From NCBI GenBank assembly GCA_037043455.1, contig JAWPHD010000127.1, positions 379,501-443,500 of the forward strand: 64,000 bases of DNA. The letters are read 5' to 3'. The notes below the pieces were generated by a model, which saw nothing but the letters and a program-made list of their open reading frames with translations, did not search any database and was not told the origin of the DNA. The stretch comes from Cyrtodaria siliqua. Lineage: Eukaryota > Mollusca > Bivalvia > Adapedonta > Hiatellidae. A program made the position numbers and the translations under genes. Shown in pieces: positions 43,341-54,930 of this stretch; positions within the stretch are counted from its first letter, which is position 1, and each line of letters opens with the position of its first letter.

Positions 43341-43704
43341 TTTGGTAATACATATCACAGTATGTAAACTCAAGTGTATCCCTTCCGGAAGCTGGAATGC
43401 TTTTATCGAGAGAGCTGCCATTTTGTACGATTTTGATGAGTTTACATTTATTCCTTTCTATCATGCTGTATAACAACGATATTTCACATTGTCGATAAAA
43501 TACCATTAGCCCTGTATATATGATTATCCGCGTACATAATTAATCATTAATTCACAGAACATTCCATGTTTTTGTAAGTAGCCTATCCGTGTTTTCTCAC
43601 TGAGGGCGAGATTATTTGCTTGTTTTAGGGTTGTTTTAATTCTGTGTATTAATGAAGGGATACACCCGAGTTCACATACTGTGATATATTATGTTGTTGT
43701 TTAT

Positions 43705-44133
43705 CCGTGTGGTTCCGGGATCCCGTTTGGTTACGGGACAAAGAATAGGGCCAATGCAGATTCCGTTCGAGGGGAAGGCAGAGGGGTAGAACCCCCCTCT
43801 CCCCTCCCCCCCCCCCCCCACAAAATTCATGTTCATTTTATCATTTTTTGTTCATTCTCATTAAAGGTCTTCATCATGACCCCTGCATTGTTGCAGGTGC
43901 CATCTCGCTCATATCACTAGAGCAGTGACAGAAAACTATAACGTGGCTCCAGCGTAAATTGAGTGTCTACAGTAGAAATTGCAGGAACACTGCAGTTTAG
44001 GGTGAGAAGGTTTTAGTCCCGTTCACCATATTTTATCTCGATTTACATGGAGGATGAGCCTGGCATGTTCATTCCTGTTAGGCGCCATATAACCGTTCAT
44101 GTGTTGGTGCGCCTTAAAACCCCAATTCAGTTC
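43705..44133 (+). mobile_element. SINE-like element, copy 3 (full length)
   Basis: Starts CCGTGTGGTTCCGGGATCCC and ends CTTAAAACCCCAATTCAGTTC. Flanked by GTTTAT at 43699-43704 and 44134-44139. Contains a C-rich run at about 43800-43820. Same family as 20407-20820. Confidence 0.85.
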
Positions 44134-44139
44134 GTTTAT

Positions 44140-44820
44140 TGTACGATGACATTTCATTAAACAGACGCGGAACGTAGGTTAGCATTTAGTTCGATAACAT
44201 TCAAAATATGTTTACGCGTTTTGATATCTTATAATGATAAACATGTTTAAATATAAAAGTATGAAAAGTATATGGTATAATTTCATAGTTTAGTTTGATC
44301 CAGTATAAGCATATATTTTATTTCTTTAATCTATTGAAGAGTCTGTAGCATATAAATGTATGTTAGTGTAGGTAACTATACTGAGCCAAAATAATTTAGC
44401 ACACAAAATGCATGATATTTCCATAGACGAGATATAACGCCGTGTATGTTCGAAGTCAATGACAAAATGTCAAAAATATGACCACTAATAATGTTTAAGT
44501 CATTTGTTAAACAAAGACGGTGATACAAATAAAGAAACTAAGATGAAACCTACTTTTATATTATCATTTCTTTTAAATGAAAACCTAGGTAATTTTAAAA
44601 CTACGAACTTTTGAATGTTTTGTTTGAGAATAACACTCGTTTGTGAACATATGTCAGCTGTGGTTTTAGGACAATAACATGATGGCCAATTATTGTCAAT
44701 GCCAAACATTAACGTTTGTTAAAAGCATTACGTTTTTATAATGAAACAAGTTGCTTTTAATATATTGGAGGTAATTCTTCGTTTAAAAATTAATAAATTA
44801 AACCATACCTACCATTTATA
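44140..44820. other. No recognised feature
   Basis: AT-rich; the 69-aa minus frame at 44500-44709 is not recognisable. Confidence 0.35.
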
Positions 44821-44821
44821 A

Positions 44822-45105
44822 AGGGAGTTCAAATTATCTCTTATCTTCCTCCAAAAAAGAAGACGGAGAGTCTGTTGCAATGCAGGTTAGTGGAAGTACA
44901 CTGTGTATACTTATCAATTTCCATTTTTAGAAGTCTAAATAATCCTGCTTTACCATTATTATTTGAGAGATTAACAGCGACAGTCCATATAGTTTTGAAG
45001 TCAATAGCCCAAGAGTTTCCTGATGTGTTACGAGGACATTTTTTAATATTTGAGCATTTGCTGAATTTGATTACTGAAGAACATCAGCAGCAAACAAAAA
45101 GTTAA
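44822..45105 (+). CDS. Possible terminal exons of a host gene (unidentified)
   Basis: A 45-base putative intron (GTTAGTGG...CATTTTTAG, about 44886-44930) would join LPPKKKTESLLQC to RSLNNPALPLLFERLTATVH and VLKSIAQEFPDVLRGHFLIF, EHLLNLITEEHQQQTKS, then TAA at 45103. The second part is amphipathic and helix-like, with few rare residues, unlike the AT-driven frames around it. No homologue is recognised. Without splicing the open frame starts MQCRLVEVHCVY at 44875. It could be a host HEAT-like tail or a chance frame. Confidence 0.3.
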
Positions 45106-45689
45106 CGGCATAGCGAAATTTGGCGATACATCATACAACGGAAAAATACAATTTTGAATAGAACCTTTTATAATTACATCTGGCTAAAAATGTAAAACAG
45201 ACGACGAATATAGCCTGCTGCCGGCTTCTGGAGACAGCCCGATTAAATGAATTATATAACTAACAACGAAATTAAGAAAAGATGAGTTTCGATAAATATG
45301 GAGTTCTTCATAACAACGTGAACAACCCCTTGGGTCTCGCGTTAATCGACTTTACATGATTATACGAGGGATTTTTCCAGTGAGAACAAAATAATAAACC
45401 AAACAGAAGACGCAATGTTTAAAACAATTACATCAAGCATAAACCAATTTGATTCCAAAAATTGGAAATTTCCATGGTTGACTTTCAATCATGTTTGAAT
45501 TCTCGATCTCAAATTGAGAAAAAAAGGCCTAGTGCCATAGGGCGAGCAAAATTAAAAACTAATCAATCGAACGAAATTGATCATCTCCGCACAAGAGGAT
45601 ATCAAAATTGAAAACGCACATTCAAAAAATTATCAATAACTGTATATCATAATAAAATCTTTTAAAGAAACTAAACCGCCAAATGTCAC
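45106..45689. other. No recognised feature
   Basis: AT-rich spacer before Naiad-like copy D. Confidence 0.35.
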
Positions 45690-46785
45690 TATAGAACCGT
45701 TCTTTCAACCTCTTGATGAACATCTCTCTATTGAAAACGGAGAAATTATATTACGTAAAAGCCATAACGTGGTCTGAGTATTAACTTTCATACCCCATCC
45801 AATCCTTCTCCAAGAAGCGAAAACGGGGTTGGCTGGGGTATGAAATAAAACCTTATTTCAGCTTAAAAAGTTTGCATATTGTAAAATTAAAACATTTATA
45901 AGTAATTTTAAGCATGTTATCGCATTTCTTCAGTAAAAAAAGTATTTTAAACGTGATTTATTGTCGAAATAGCCCTTATAAAAGAAGCTACTCCACCAGG
46001 ATTCCGTTACCATATACCTCGAAAACCCTTAGCAAAATGTTATTCTCTTCTGTGACAAGGAATATCACAACCTGACTTCTATGGTGATGTGATTTACAAA
46101 CGTCGTATGATCCTTGGTCATAATCACGTTCATACAATCTTGACTAAACTTGTTAAAGCAGTTTATCAAACGCGGTTGTGGCAATAAAATTGTACAATGC
46201 ATTGCATACTTAATTGATGACCAATTTACAGTTCTCCTTTATGCTTTCCCTTTTGACTGTGTGATGAAGTCTACCTAGATTCTCAAATGACATTAGAGTT
46301 TGATGCTTGTCTTAAATCTTGTCTTCTCGTACCTTTAATGGTTTATTCTCTTGTTGCTCTGGCTTCTGCCAAGTCATTGCGTACTTGTTTTGTGGCTTTC
46401 TAGGCTTATGACTTTTTAATATTCATTATATATACATGATTATCGATGTGTTATACTTATATTGCCTATTACTGCTGCCGTGTTTTCTTTTTAGAGAATA
46501 TAACCTGGTGGTGATATCTTAATTTACACTGTCCCGTTTTATTTGGATGACAATTTGTTAAGAGTGATGTTTGGTGCACTCTAGAATATGATTTAAACCA
46601 TCATCGGCCTGTTTTGCCACTGACTGTTCCAGTGTGGTAGCCCTATTGTCAATCATTTTATGTTTTTTATGTCATAGCTTGCCTTTTATCCATCTTTGTA
46701 ATGATTGTTTGCTTCTATGCGCGTTTTTGGTTGACTGTGGTGCTTGTATTCTACATTTCCTGTTCGACCTTTATATCTACTACAA
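45690..46785 (+). mobile_element. Naiad-like copy D, 3' part, split by a MITE
   Basis: 45690-45762 gives the DEHLSIENGEII segment of the RT end; a CATTACGTGG MITE occupies 45763-45981; the element resumes with KLLHQGFRYH-like sequence, FYGDVIYKRRMILGHNHVHT and VLLYAFPFDCVMK. From about 46270 the 3'UTR follows (CTCTGGCTTCTGCCAAGTCA, TTTACACTGTCCCGTTTTAT, CACTGACTGTTCC) to CCTGTTCGACCTTTATATCT. Diverged and frame-shifted. Confidence 0.8.
45763..45981 (-). mobile_element. CATTACGTGG MITE inside copy D
   Basis: Starts CATAACGTGGTCTGAGTATT, then CATACCCCATCCAATCCTTC and GGGGTTGGCTGGGGTATGAA (hairpin arms) and TATTGTAAAATTAAAACATT. Its far end is missing, so it is truncated against Naiad-like sequence, with loss of part of the host element. 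Confidence 0.75.
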
Positions 46786-47278
46786 TCAATGTGTTGAGGT
46801 CATACAATAATGCATAACAATATTACTGCCGATTAAATGTCTAGATTTAATGCATGTTTTTTTATCCCATTTGTATTCCGCTGTATAAACATGTTCTATC
46901 TATATTCTGTTGTATAACCATCTATTTCTGGCTCTCCAAATGGGAGGAAATAAAAGATAAACCTACTTGTAAAGTGTGCCTGTGTTGGAGGCTTTGAAGC
47001 AAAAATGCATTACTATAACTCATTATCTTTTAAAAAAAGGAATGTCTAGTACTTCAGCAAAAGGATGTCGATATAAACAATGGTAAAATGAATATTGTTT
47101 TGTTATACATATTTTAAGATTTTACCAAAAACTCATTGTTTTGTTTCATATTTTATCTGAATATGTGGCAGTTTTAAAGTTATAGTAACGTTCTTTCAGC
47201 TGCCACTGTTATCGTTATACATGAGACAAGTAAGCTGACTTGATTAACATTGTTTATGGAAAAATGACCATTTTAGTG
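46786..47278. other. LINE-like tail and AT-rich spacer
   Basis: TGGCTCTCCAAATGGGAGGA followed by AATAAAAGAT at about 46930-46960 resembles the 3' end of a LINE. Nothing else recognised. Confidence 0.4.
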
Positions 47279-47396
47279 TATGCAAACTTTGTAAGCCGAA
47301 ATTAAGGTTTTAGTTCATACCCCAGCCAACCCCGTTTTTTCTTCTTTGAGAAGGGCTTGGATGGGTTATGAAAGTTAATACTCGGACCACGTAATG
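47279..47396 (+). mobile_element. CATTACGTGG MITE, 3' half
   Basis: AGCCGAAATTAAGGTTTTAG, CATACCCCAGCCAACCCCG and the end ACTCGGACCACGTAATG. The left half is absent. Confidence 0.75.
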
Positions 47397-47706
47397 CACG
47401 TGTATTGCATTAACAATGAACGATAGTTATTTATCACATGGAACTGCTTGTATTCCGTATAATATACCCATTACGTATTTCCTTATATTAACCATGTGTA
47501 ATACAAGGCGACAGAATCGGTCGGTCGTTGAAGTGCAGTGTCAGAACACTCGTCTAGTCAATGTCCCGGAACACCCGTTTAGTCCGTGGAGTCCGTGGAT
47601 ATAGCACTGAATCGGCGATGTTGTGAGGGTAACAGTACGCCGTATGTAGATTCACCACAAGAAATAATGTGTAGTTTCTTGTCGTTTTTGAGCCATGTGA
47701 TAAAAA
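47397..47706. other. Spacer, no gene recognised
   Basis: The frames at 47416-47604 (plus) and 47554-47802 (minus) are short; the latter runs into the fold-back element and is not recognisable. Confidence 0.35.
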
Positions 47707-47858
47707 GGATCTGACACTCGTTGTCATTTCATACAATTTTTTATTAAACTCGTCCAGAAATTTGTTATTAAGCTCGCCGGCGAGAGGCTCGCTTAATAAC
47801 AAATTCCTGAACTCGTTTTATAAAAATTTGTATGAAATGACAACTCATGTAAGATCCT
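47707..47858. mobile_element. Fold-back MITE, about 152 bp
   Basis: Left arm AGGATCTGACACTCGTTGTC...AATTTGTTATTAAGCTCGCC, right arm GGCTCGCTTAATAACAAATT...GACAACTCATGTAAGATCCT. The arms are nearly complementary over their whole length with a loop of about 6-8 bases (GGCGAGA region), so the whole element is one long hairpin. Confidence 0.8.
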
Positions 47859-48399
47859 CTATATAACAGTGTCATAGAAATGCACAACGAGAATTTGATT
47901 ATATTTGACACATTGCTTTCTGCAGACAATAATATAGTATTAATATATTATTTGTAATTTTTAAAGTTACTAAATATATATTTCACATGCATATAGTATA
48001 ATGGCTTATTATATCCTATTGGTGAAAGGTCAGGATTTCTCAGTGAAATATAAATTCATAATTGCTAATATAACTAACTAACTCGGAACGAATATAACTA
48101 ACTGTGACTTAACTTATTTGATATCCCGATGGAATGCATGTGCTTTTTTTAGCTTGTCAAAATCGATTTGGTAATATAATATCTGGTCCGCAGGTTGTCT
48201 CTTAGTAGTGCTCAATTGCTGGTTTAATGGTTCAGGACCGTGCTATGCATCTTACCTAATATAATACAGATAACTACTGTCCAATACAGTTGAAGTTACA
48301 CTGCTTTTACATGGCATGCTTAACAAACCTAATTGCACATACAGTTTCCCTGAGCTCTCACACGATACGCCGTTCGGTTCCTGTATATGGCACACTTTG
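47859..48399. other. No recognised feature
   Basis: AT-rich spacer. Confidence 0.35.
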
Positions 48400-48412
48400 C
48401 CCATCACGTGTT

Positions 48413-48781
48413 TAGGGCCACTGCAGATCCCTTTGGAGGGGTAGGCAGAGGGGTAGAATCCCCAAAATTCATGTTCATTTTATCATATTTTGTTCATGTT
48501 CATTAAAGGTCTTCCTCATGATCCCTGCATTGTTTCAGGTGCTATCTCGCTCGCATCAAAAGAGCATTGGCAGAACAACAATAACGTGGCTTCAGCGTAA
48601 ATGGAGTTTCTACGATAGAATTTGCAGAAACTCTGCAGTTCAGGGTGAGAAGGTTCTAGGCCCGTTTTCCATATTTTATCTCGATGTACATGGAAGATGA
48701 GCCTGGCATGTTCATGCCTGTTAGGCGCCATATAACCTTTTCATGTGTTGGTGCGCCTTAAAACCCAAATTCAATTCAATT
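48413..48781 (+). mobile_element. SINE-like element, copy 4 (5'-truncated)
   Basis: Starts at AGGGCCACTGCAGATCCC and ends CAAATTCAATTCAATTC. Flanked by CATCACGTGTTT (left) and CATCACATGTTGTTT (right), an imperfect target duplication. Very close to copy 1. Confidence 0.85.
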
Positions 48782-48794
48782 CATCACATGTTGT

Positions 48795-50346
48795 TTTAAG
48801 GATGGTACCTAAAATGATTTGATAACAATGATCAAATGTGTTTCTTTTATATTTATATTTAAACATTGTTATTTGATCTTGAATACCAAAATCATTTTGG
48901 AAACCGATATAGTAAAATGCAAGTGGGATTCTCGATTTATATACTTACAGAAGCAAAAAATGTATCAAATTGACATAAACATGCTATGTGCGAGTGTTAA
49001 TCTGGAACAAATCGAGCTAATTTGCAAATAAAAACATAATATACAACTAATTAATTCCTAAGAAGGCAATGGTCAGAACTATTTATCAGAGGGAGCGACT
49101 GCCGAGAAGGGCACTATGCACGAGGCGGTACGTTTATTTAAAAAAGGAGATATTATAACTCTAATAACAGAAATCAGCTACCATGTTTGCACTGCCAGTA
49201 TGGATATTTTGTTTCTCTACAAGTTTCTCAATAACATGGTACTAGTAAGAATTTGGCATGGCCTATATATACATGCTATTTCTGCTGGGGGAATTGCCAT
49301 ATTACATACAAATTACTACATCCTGCAATTAGCTCATTGAGAAATGAACTTTTTATTTCATTGACAAGCCTGCAATTAAGCTATAATGTACAAGTCTCTA
49401 ATCAAATAGTCTGCTTCAATTGTTTTGCATCAGTTGTGAGAGTAACACGTTTAAAATGAAATAAACAAGTTATAATTTGCCCTCTAAACAATTTAATCAC
49501 ATGGTTGTTTGACTAGTCAATTGAGAAATGCATTTGACAAAAAAAATCAAACGTTTAACTTATCTGTTTCCTCGTACAGACTATTATCCCAACTCTACGT
49601 TCCGTAAAAGCTTATGAAAACACACACACACACAACACACAACACACAACACACACACACACAACACACACACACACACGCATATATACAGTATAATACA
49701 CACATAGCAAGGTTAGTCAACATGCGGCGCCTATGAATACTGGCAGGTTCCGTTCTATAAGTTCCAAATGTCTTTACCTTATCCTTCCTTCTTGCACAAG
49801 CATGTTGTCATTAATAAATCCCAAATGTTGTCACTTTTATAAGTTTTTGAAACTACATGTGTTGCTTCGTTTTTGTCCAGGTCAGACCATTCGATCATGA
49901 CCTGATTGGCCGAGTGGCCGCGAATGGGTCAAATTTAAATAGATCTGGTATTCCGTAAGTGAAGGCGACCTATAGTCTGTTTCAAAACATAAACTAATCC
50001 TCGGTCAAAGTAATATCCAAAGCAAATACTTTATAAATTAAAGGACCAATAATTCTTTATAGGCACCCCTCCCTCCCCCTCCCCCCTCACTCCCCACACG
50101 CAAACACACACACATTTCTCATCCCAGTCGTACATTATCGGTTAATTTATCTGATCGTAATTATATGTATTTAAGAATCACACAAAAAATCATTTTCTCA
50201 AAATTGTTCATTGCATAATGCTGTCAGAAGTCAAACAATACAAAGCCCAAACAATAAAATCAATTGGAATTTATTCCGAGACAGATTAATGCAGATTGAA
50301 ATTTAATGAAACAGTTTTGCTTTTAAGATTATCCATAGTAAACAAT
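48795..50346. repeat. AT-rich region with a CA microsatellite
   Basis: (CA)n/(ACACACA-ACACACAAC) tract at 49619-49681, and a pyrimidine-rich CCCTCCCTCCCCCTCCCCCC segment at about 50064-50090. The 68-74-aa frames at 48819, 49116 and 49253 are not recognisable. Confidence 0.6.
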
Positions 50347-50771
50347 GTTGTAGCATGGTCACTGAAAATTCTCTTTGTAATAGCACAGGTGTAAATCGTT
50401 TAATTAAAAATAACACCTGTCAGAATAAATGGTGTACTACAACAACCAGTTATTGGAAGTTAGAGTATGACAGGGAGCTGAAATGGACATGCTAAGTGAT
50501 AGATAGAGTCTGGTCTCAGCGAGTTGGCTTATTTAAACACCGAGATGGGCGTAGCCTATCGAGGTGTTTAAATAACCAACGAGCTGAGACAGACTCTATC
50601 TTTTTTGTAGCATGGTGCACTGAGTAACACTGTGACGTCATAGTGACCGTACTCTAAATTCCAATATCCGGTAGTTGTAGTACGGTAAAGCCACGCCCCT
50701 TTAGTTAACCTGAATTAAACGATTTAATGCTGTGCATTCAACAAAGGAAATGTCACTGACCATGCTACAAA
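50347..50771. mobile_element. Fold-back MITE with a second palindrome in its loop
   Basis: Outer arms 50347-50494 and 50605-50771: TTGTAGCATGGTCACTGA is complemented by CACTGACCATGCTACAA, and GTACTACAACAACCAGTTAT by the GTAGTTGTAGTAC region. The loop holds a separate palindrome, 50503-50601 (GATAGAGTCTGGTCTCAGCG and its complement, centred near 50552). Confidence 0.8.
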
Positions 50772-51679
50772 AAACAAATAGAGTATGGTTTCATCTCGTT
50801 GGTTAATTTAATCTATCTACTACATAAATGACACGGCAAATACCTTGGTACCTGCCTATACATAAACACGTATGACAGGTCAGGTATCAAGATTGAATAC
50901 GTAAAAAACAGAAAATATGAGTTTAGCAGTTTTGATCCAAATGGTTTGCGAATAATCCAACAACATCAACATACGGAGGAAAGGGTGCGTGTTTATTGAA
51001 AGTCATTATATTCTTGACCACAGACAGCCAGAATCTACAGACACAAGTTGATTCATCCTATAAATCCAGTTAATGATAGTCATGTTAAGAGGAGATCAAA
51101 TCTTGTGCAGGCGTCATGAAAATGTTGGTAGACATTTTTTCGGTCAGACTATACGTTCTTGTTGCTTTACGAAATTTGAGCCATCTTTGTATGACAAATT
51201 GGCTGTGTTCCGTGTAAAATACACTTACTCGCCGAGTTTTGTATTTACTTCTACTAAACATTGCAGCAGTATATGTTGTTATTGACAACAGTCATCGTGC
51301 ACATGACCATGCAAAAGAACAATTTAGTGCCATCTCTTTGTATTTTAAGCGATTTATTTGCCGTATCATGCGTATTTGTACTTATTGTCGCATACTCACA
51401 AGTGATATCTGTATATATGAAGAGTAACAGTAAAAATGAAATCCTAAATTAGTTTAACATATAGGTTTCTCTTACTTTTCTGACAAAACGAATTTGCGTT
51501 TTACCCGCAATCGGTGTACTGCATAATTACGTAATAATAATTGTTTTGTAATAAATATTTATCCGAAATATGAAACGCATATTTCTAACAATGCGATTAT
51601 TAAAAAGTATAATCATCTATTGAATACCACTCTCGTCTATTATTTATAATAAATGGATGTCTCTTTCCTAATGCCAGAT
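50772..51679. other. No gene; partial copy of the loop palindrome
   Basis: 50779-50815 (ATAGAGTATGGTTTCATCTC then GTTGGTTAATTTAA) resembles one arm of the palindrome at 50503. Several overlapping 60-70-aa frames at 51073-51452 are not recognisable. Confidence 0.4.
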
Positions 51680-51940
51680 TATTGCGTGGTCCATCCTAAA
51701 AGCCTATATTAGCAGGATTTTAGAACGGATATTTCGACAATAAAATATGTTGAAAAACATTTTTTACCGAATAAATGCGATAACCTTTTTAAAATTACTT
51801 ATTAAATGTTTTAATTTTACAATGTGCAAACTTTTTAAGCCGAAATTAAGGTTTTATTTCATACCCCAGCCAACCCCGTTTTCGCGTCTAAAAGAAGGGG
51901 TTGTATGGAGTAAAAAAGTTAATACTCTGACCGCGTAATG
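51680..51940 (+). mobile_element. CATTACGTGG MITE, copy 4
   Basis: From ATTGCGTGGTCCATCC to ACTCTGACCGCGTAATG. Contains TATATTAGCAGGATTTTAGA, TTTCGACAATAAAATATGTT and CATACCCCAGCCAACCCCGT. Close to copy 1 in layout. Confidence 0.8.
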
Positions 51941-52499
51941 TGAATCTCATATAGTTTTGATTGCCCCCACATGAGTTTAAGCAATTCGTCTCTGAATACT
52001 TATAGCAATCACGATATTATTTGGGCCATAGCGTATTCATTTGTTTTCATCTTCAAAGAGTTACACTAAATACAGATTTTAAATATGTTTCATTATATCT
52101 CTATATACGTAGGTGAGGGAGATAAGCTTGACCCCACTGTCGAGGAGCACATGCGCATACTGCATGCAATATATGAAAACTTTATGCATTTTCAAGTGTT
52201 TCAACGAAAACTATATTACATTGTTTCCTATACAATTCTGAAGTGACTCCTCATACGGGGCCAATTTTGAATCCTGTGACACCAGTAAAACAAACTTCAA
52301 AGACGAATAAAAGCCTGAGCAAAATGCAAACTATTAAACTGGAGCTGTTGTAGTTCTAGAGAAGACGATGTTTAAACATGTTTCTATATTATTCAAAAAA
52401 AGATTGTGGCTCAGGGGAATGCCCATCTTTTGACACCAGATGATGCTAAACATTAGAATAGGCGTCGTAATCTTATAATGCATATACCATTGGCAAGAT
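51941..52499. other. No recognised feature
   Basis: AT-rich spacer. Confidence 0.35.
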
Positions 52500-52667
52500 A
52501 TAGAGATTATTCAACTGCTGGAATCGATTATAGGGAAATCCTTCACGAGTGGTAGACGTGTGGTTTTTTTCATGAAAGAGCGCACGCGAGAGAGTGAAAA
52601 AATAAAGGACGTCTACCATCAAGTGAAGGATTACACAATAATCGATCCCAGCAGTTAAATAATCTAT
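52500..52667. mobile_element. Fold-back MITE, about 168 bp
   Basis: GATTATTCAACTGCTGGAAT...CCTTCAC...GTAGACGT on the left is complemented by ACGTCTACC...GTGAAGGATT...CCCAGCAGTTAAATAATC on the right, with inner arms TTTTTTTCATGAAAG / AGTGAAAAAATAA. A single long hairpin. Confidence 0.8.
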
Positions 52668-52689
52668 TTATTACATTTCAAATTACGTT

Positions 52690-53350
52690 TTTGCAAACAA
52701 ATATTCGCTTTATTGAACGTTATCGGCGGATGACGTCGACGTCAGCACCACTTCTTCTCCAGATGTTCACAGCGTGCACGTCGCGGAGAGGGCACAGTCA
52801 GCAATCATGTAGGATTGACCTATTGGGTCGACCCTTGCCCGCACCGGCCTCGAACGTACTGCAGGGACTGCCGGAACGGAACCGTTTTTGCTTGTAATAG
52901 ACTGCAGCATTAACGGAATGATTGCTGACTGACTGATTGTGAGGATGTCTCCTGCGTCCCATCCCAGCACACATCAACTGACGTCTACAGATCCTGGAAG
53001 TGTAGTCCGCGGGCCGGAGCCGGAGCTTAGATATCACGGGACGCAACCATAATCCCGGGTATCGACGCGAAGGTCGAGGCCTACATTCGACAGTAGACCG
53101 AAGGGGGACAAGACGTCGGGCGGTGTGTGCGACGCAGGGGTCATACTGTGATGGGTGTGGCCCCATACAGAGAACCCGACCTTGTAGCGGATGTAGGACA
53201 ACACCTTAGCGGATGTAGGCCACCTCGACCAGACCACTTCACCGCCACAGCGAAACTACATAGAGCAGCAGCGACACAACACGACTATCGACTACAGTAC
53301 ACTAAACAGCAGCACCAGATCAACCACAGGAATCGGACATATTGTAAACG
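52690..53350. other. GC-rich, CpG-containing island
   Basis: About 660 bp clearly richer in G+C and CpG than all neighbours, with open frames in several phases (longest 122 aa, minus 53166-52798; 76 aa, plus 53127-53357), none recognisable. AATAAA follows at about 53357. A duplicated TAGCGGATGTAGG is seen at about 53186 and 53208. It could be a host promoter/CpG island, a terminal exon, or part of an unknown element. Confidence 0.5.
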
Positions 53351-53420
53351 CATGTAATAAATCACATTGACTATCCACTACTAGTATATTAAAATATATT
53401 TTTATGACAGGAATGCAACG

Positions 53421-54061
53421 CGAAAATTTCAATTCCGTTTCCGACAGTTTTACCACCAAATGCTCGTCAAAAATCGATACTACAGACGTTTTTCTAACAA
53501 TCTAGAACATTATTGCCACTTACCATGTAATAAAAGCATGTTTTTAGCTACTTTTGTTTTCGGAGTGAAGATTTTGTTTGTGCCGACTTCCATGCTGTGA
53601 CGTCATCCGAATGCAGTCTTGATTATCTTCAACGCTTGATTGTTTAATAACAATCCTGAAAACAAGCAAGCATCGCAGATGATCTAGACTACCGAATGCA
53701 AGACTTATACAGAACTCAAAATTTATAATACTAATAATAACTGTCAAAATAAAGACAACGATTTGGTAAGTTATTCATTATAATTTAATGTCAAACATGG
53801 CAATGTTTTAATATTATTATTCAGCCGCTATATATTATTTAGCTAATGTAAAAGAAAAAAGATTCACTGCGGAGAATGACGTCACAGCATGGATCTCGGC
53901 ACAAAAAAGTTATTCAATTCAAAAACGAAAGTTGCTGAAAAGGTACTTATATTACACGGTAAGTGGAAAGTTATGTCCCAGATAGATAGAAAAACATCCT
54001 TAGTATCGAATTATGACGTCCGTTCGGGGATAAAACCTCCAGAAACGAAAATTGAAAATTG
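53421..54061. mobile_element. DNA-transposon relic with ~190-bp terminal inverted repeats
   Basis: Left arm about 53421-53612 (GAAAATTTCAATTCCGTTTC ... GTGCCGACTTCCATGCTGTG, ACGTCATCCG) is complementary to right arm about 53873-54061 (CGGAGAATGACGTCACAGCA ... GAAACGAAAATTGAAAATT). The 260-bp interior is non-coding. Confidence 0.75.
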
Positions 54062-54930
54062 AATGTCTACTTTTATATAAAATTATATACAAACGAGGAC
54101 CTACATATGGGGATACTTTATTTACAATACGTCCGATTCCTATGGATCAACCTACATACTCATCAAGAAAAGACCAGACTCTATTGTGCCCATCGCGTCA
54201 GGGTTACCTCGACGTGTTAGTTGGCAGACGGTCTCTAAACCTTAGAACAACACACACACACACACGTCAGCACCACTTTGTTGACGTCACGACTCAACGT
54301 CGCAACGTTAGTTATTATTGTGTTCTAAGTTAGCAACGTTAGTTATTATTGTGTTCTGAGTTAGTTATTAATATTTAGCGATTATGAATATTCTTGCACT
54401 GAGAAATCCCGATCTTTCACGGATAGTAATGTAAAAGCCGAAAATGTTATTAAACATGAGAATAAACCCAAAAATGTTATTAAAATCGAGAATAAATTGA
54501 CTGAGAATTATATCGTAAAATACATAGGTGTCAGTGTTAAAAGTATGTATATATATATTTTTATAAATGTAAATTTTCACTTTGAAATGCGTGTATCTAT
54601 GATATCACAGGATACAGGCGCTTGTCATCAACTTAACCGAAACCAGTTTTTAATTTGAGCTAAAACTGATAGAGAATGAATATCGAAATATCCACAGAAC
54701 CTGTATAAAAAGTATGCATTCCATTGAATATATCCGCTGTTATTACCCAGTTCTGCACGTTTTCAGTAATGACGCCTACGTGATTTGTAATATCATATCT
54801 CTGTCATGTTTAGCTCGAATTTAAAAATTATTTTTAGATTTTAATAATCAAAATTTATCAATTCAGCGATGTATGCATTTTAATAGTCGTGTACACATGT
54901 ATCTAGTCTATTACCTTTTTTTTAACCAGT
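54062..54930. other. Spacer with a short tandem duplication
   Basis: GCAACGTTAGTTATTATTGT followed by GTTCTRAGTTA occurs twice at 54301-54362. A short CACACACACAC run lies at about 54250. The 93-aa frame at 54052-54333 is unrecognised. Confidence 0.4.
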
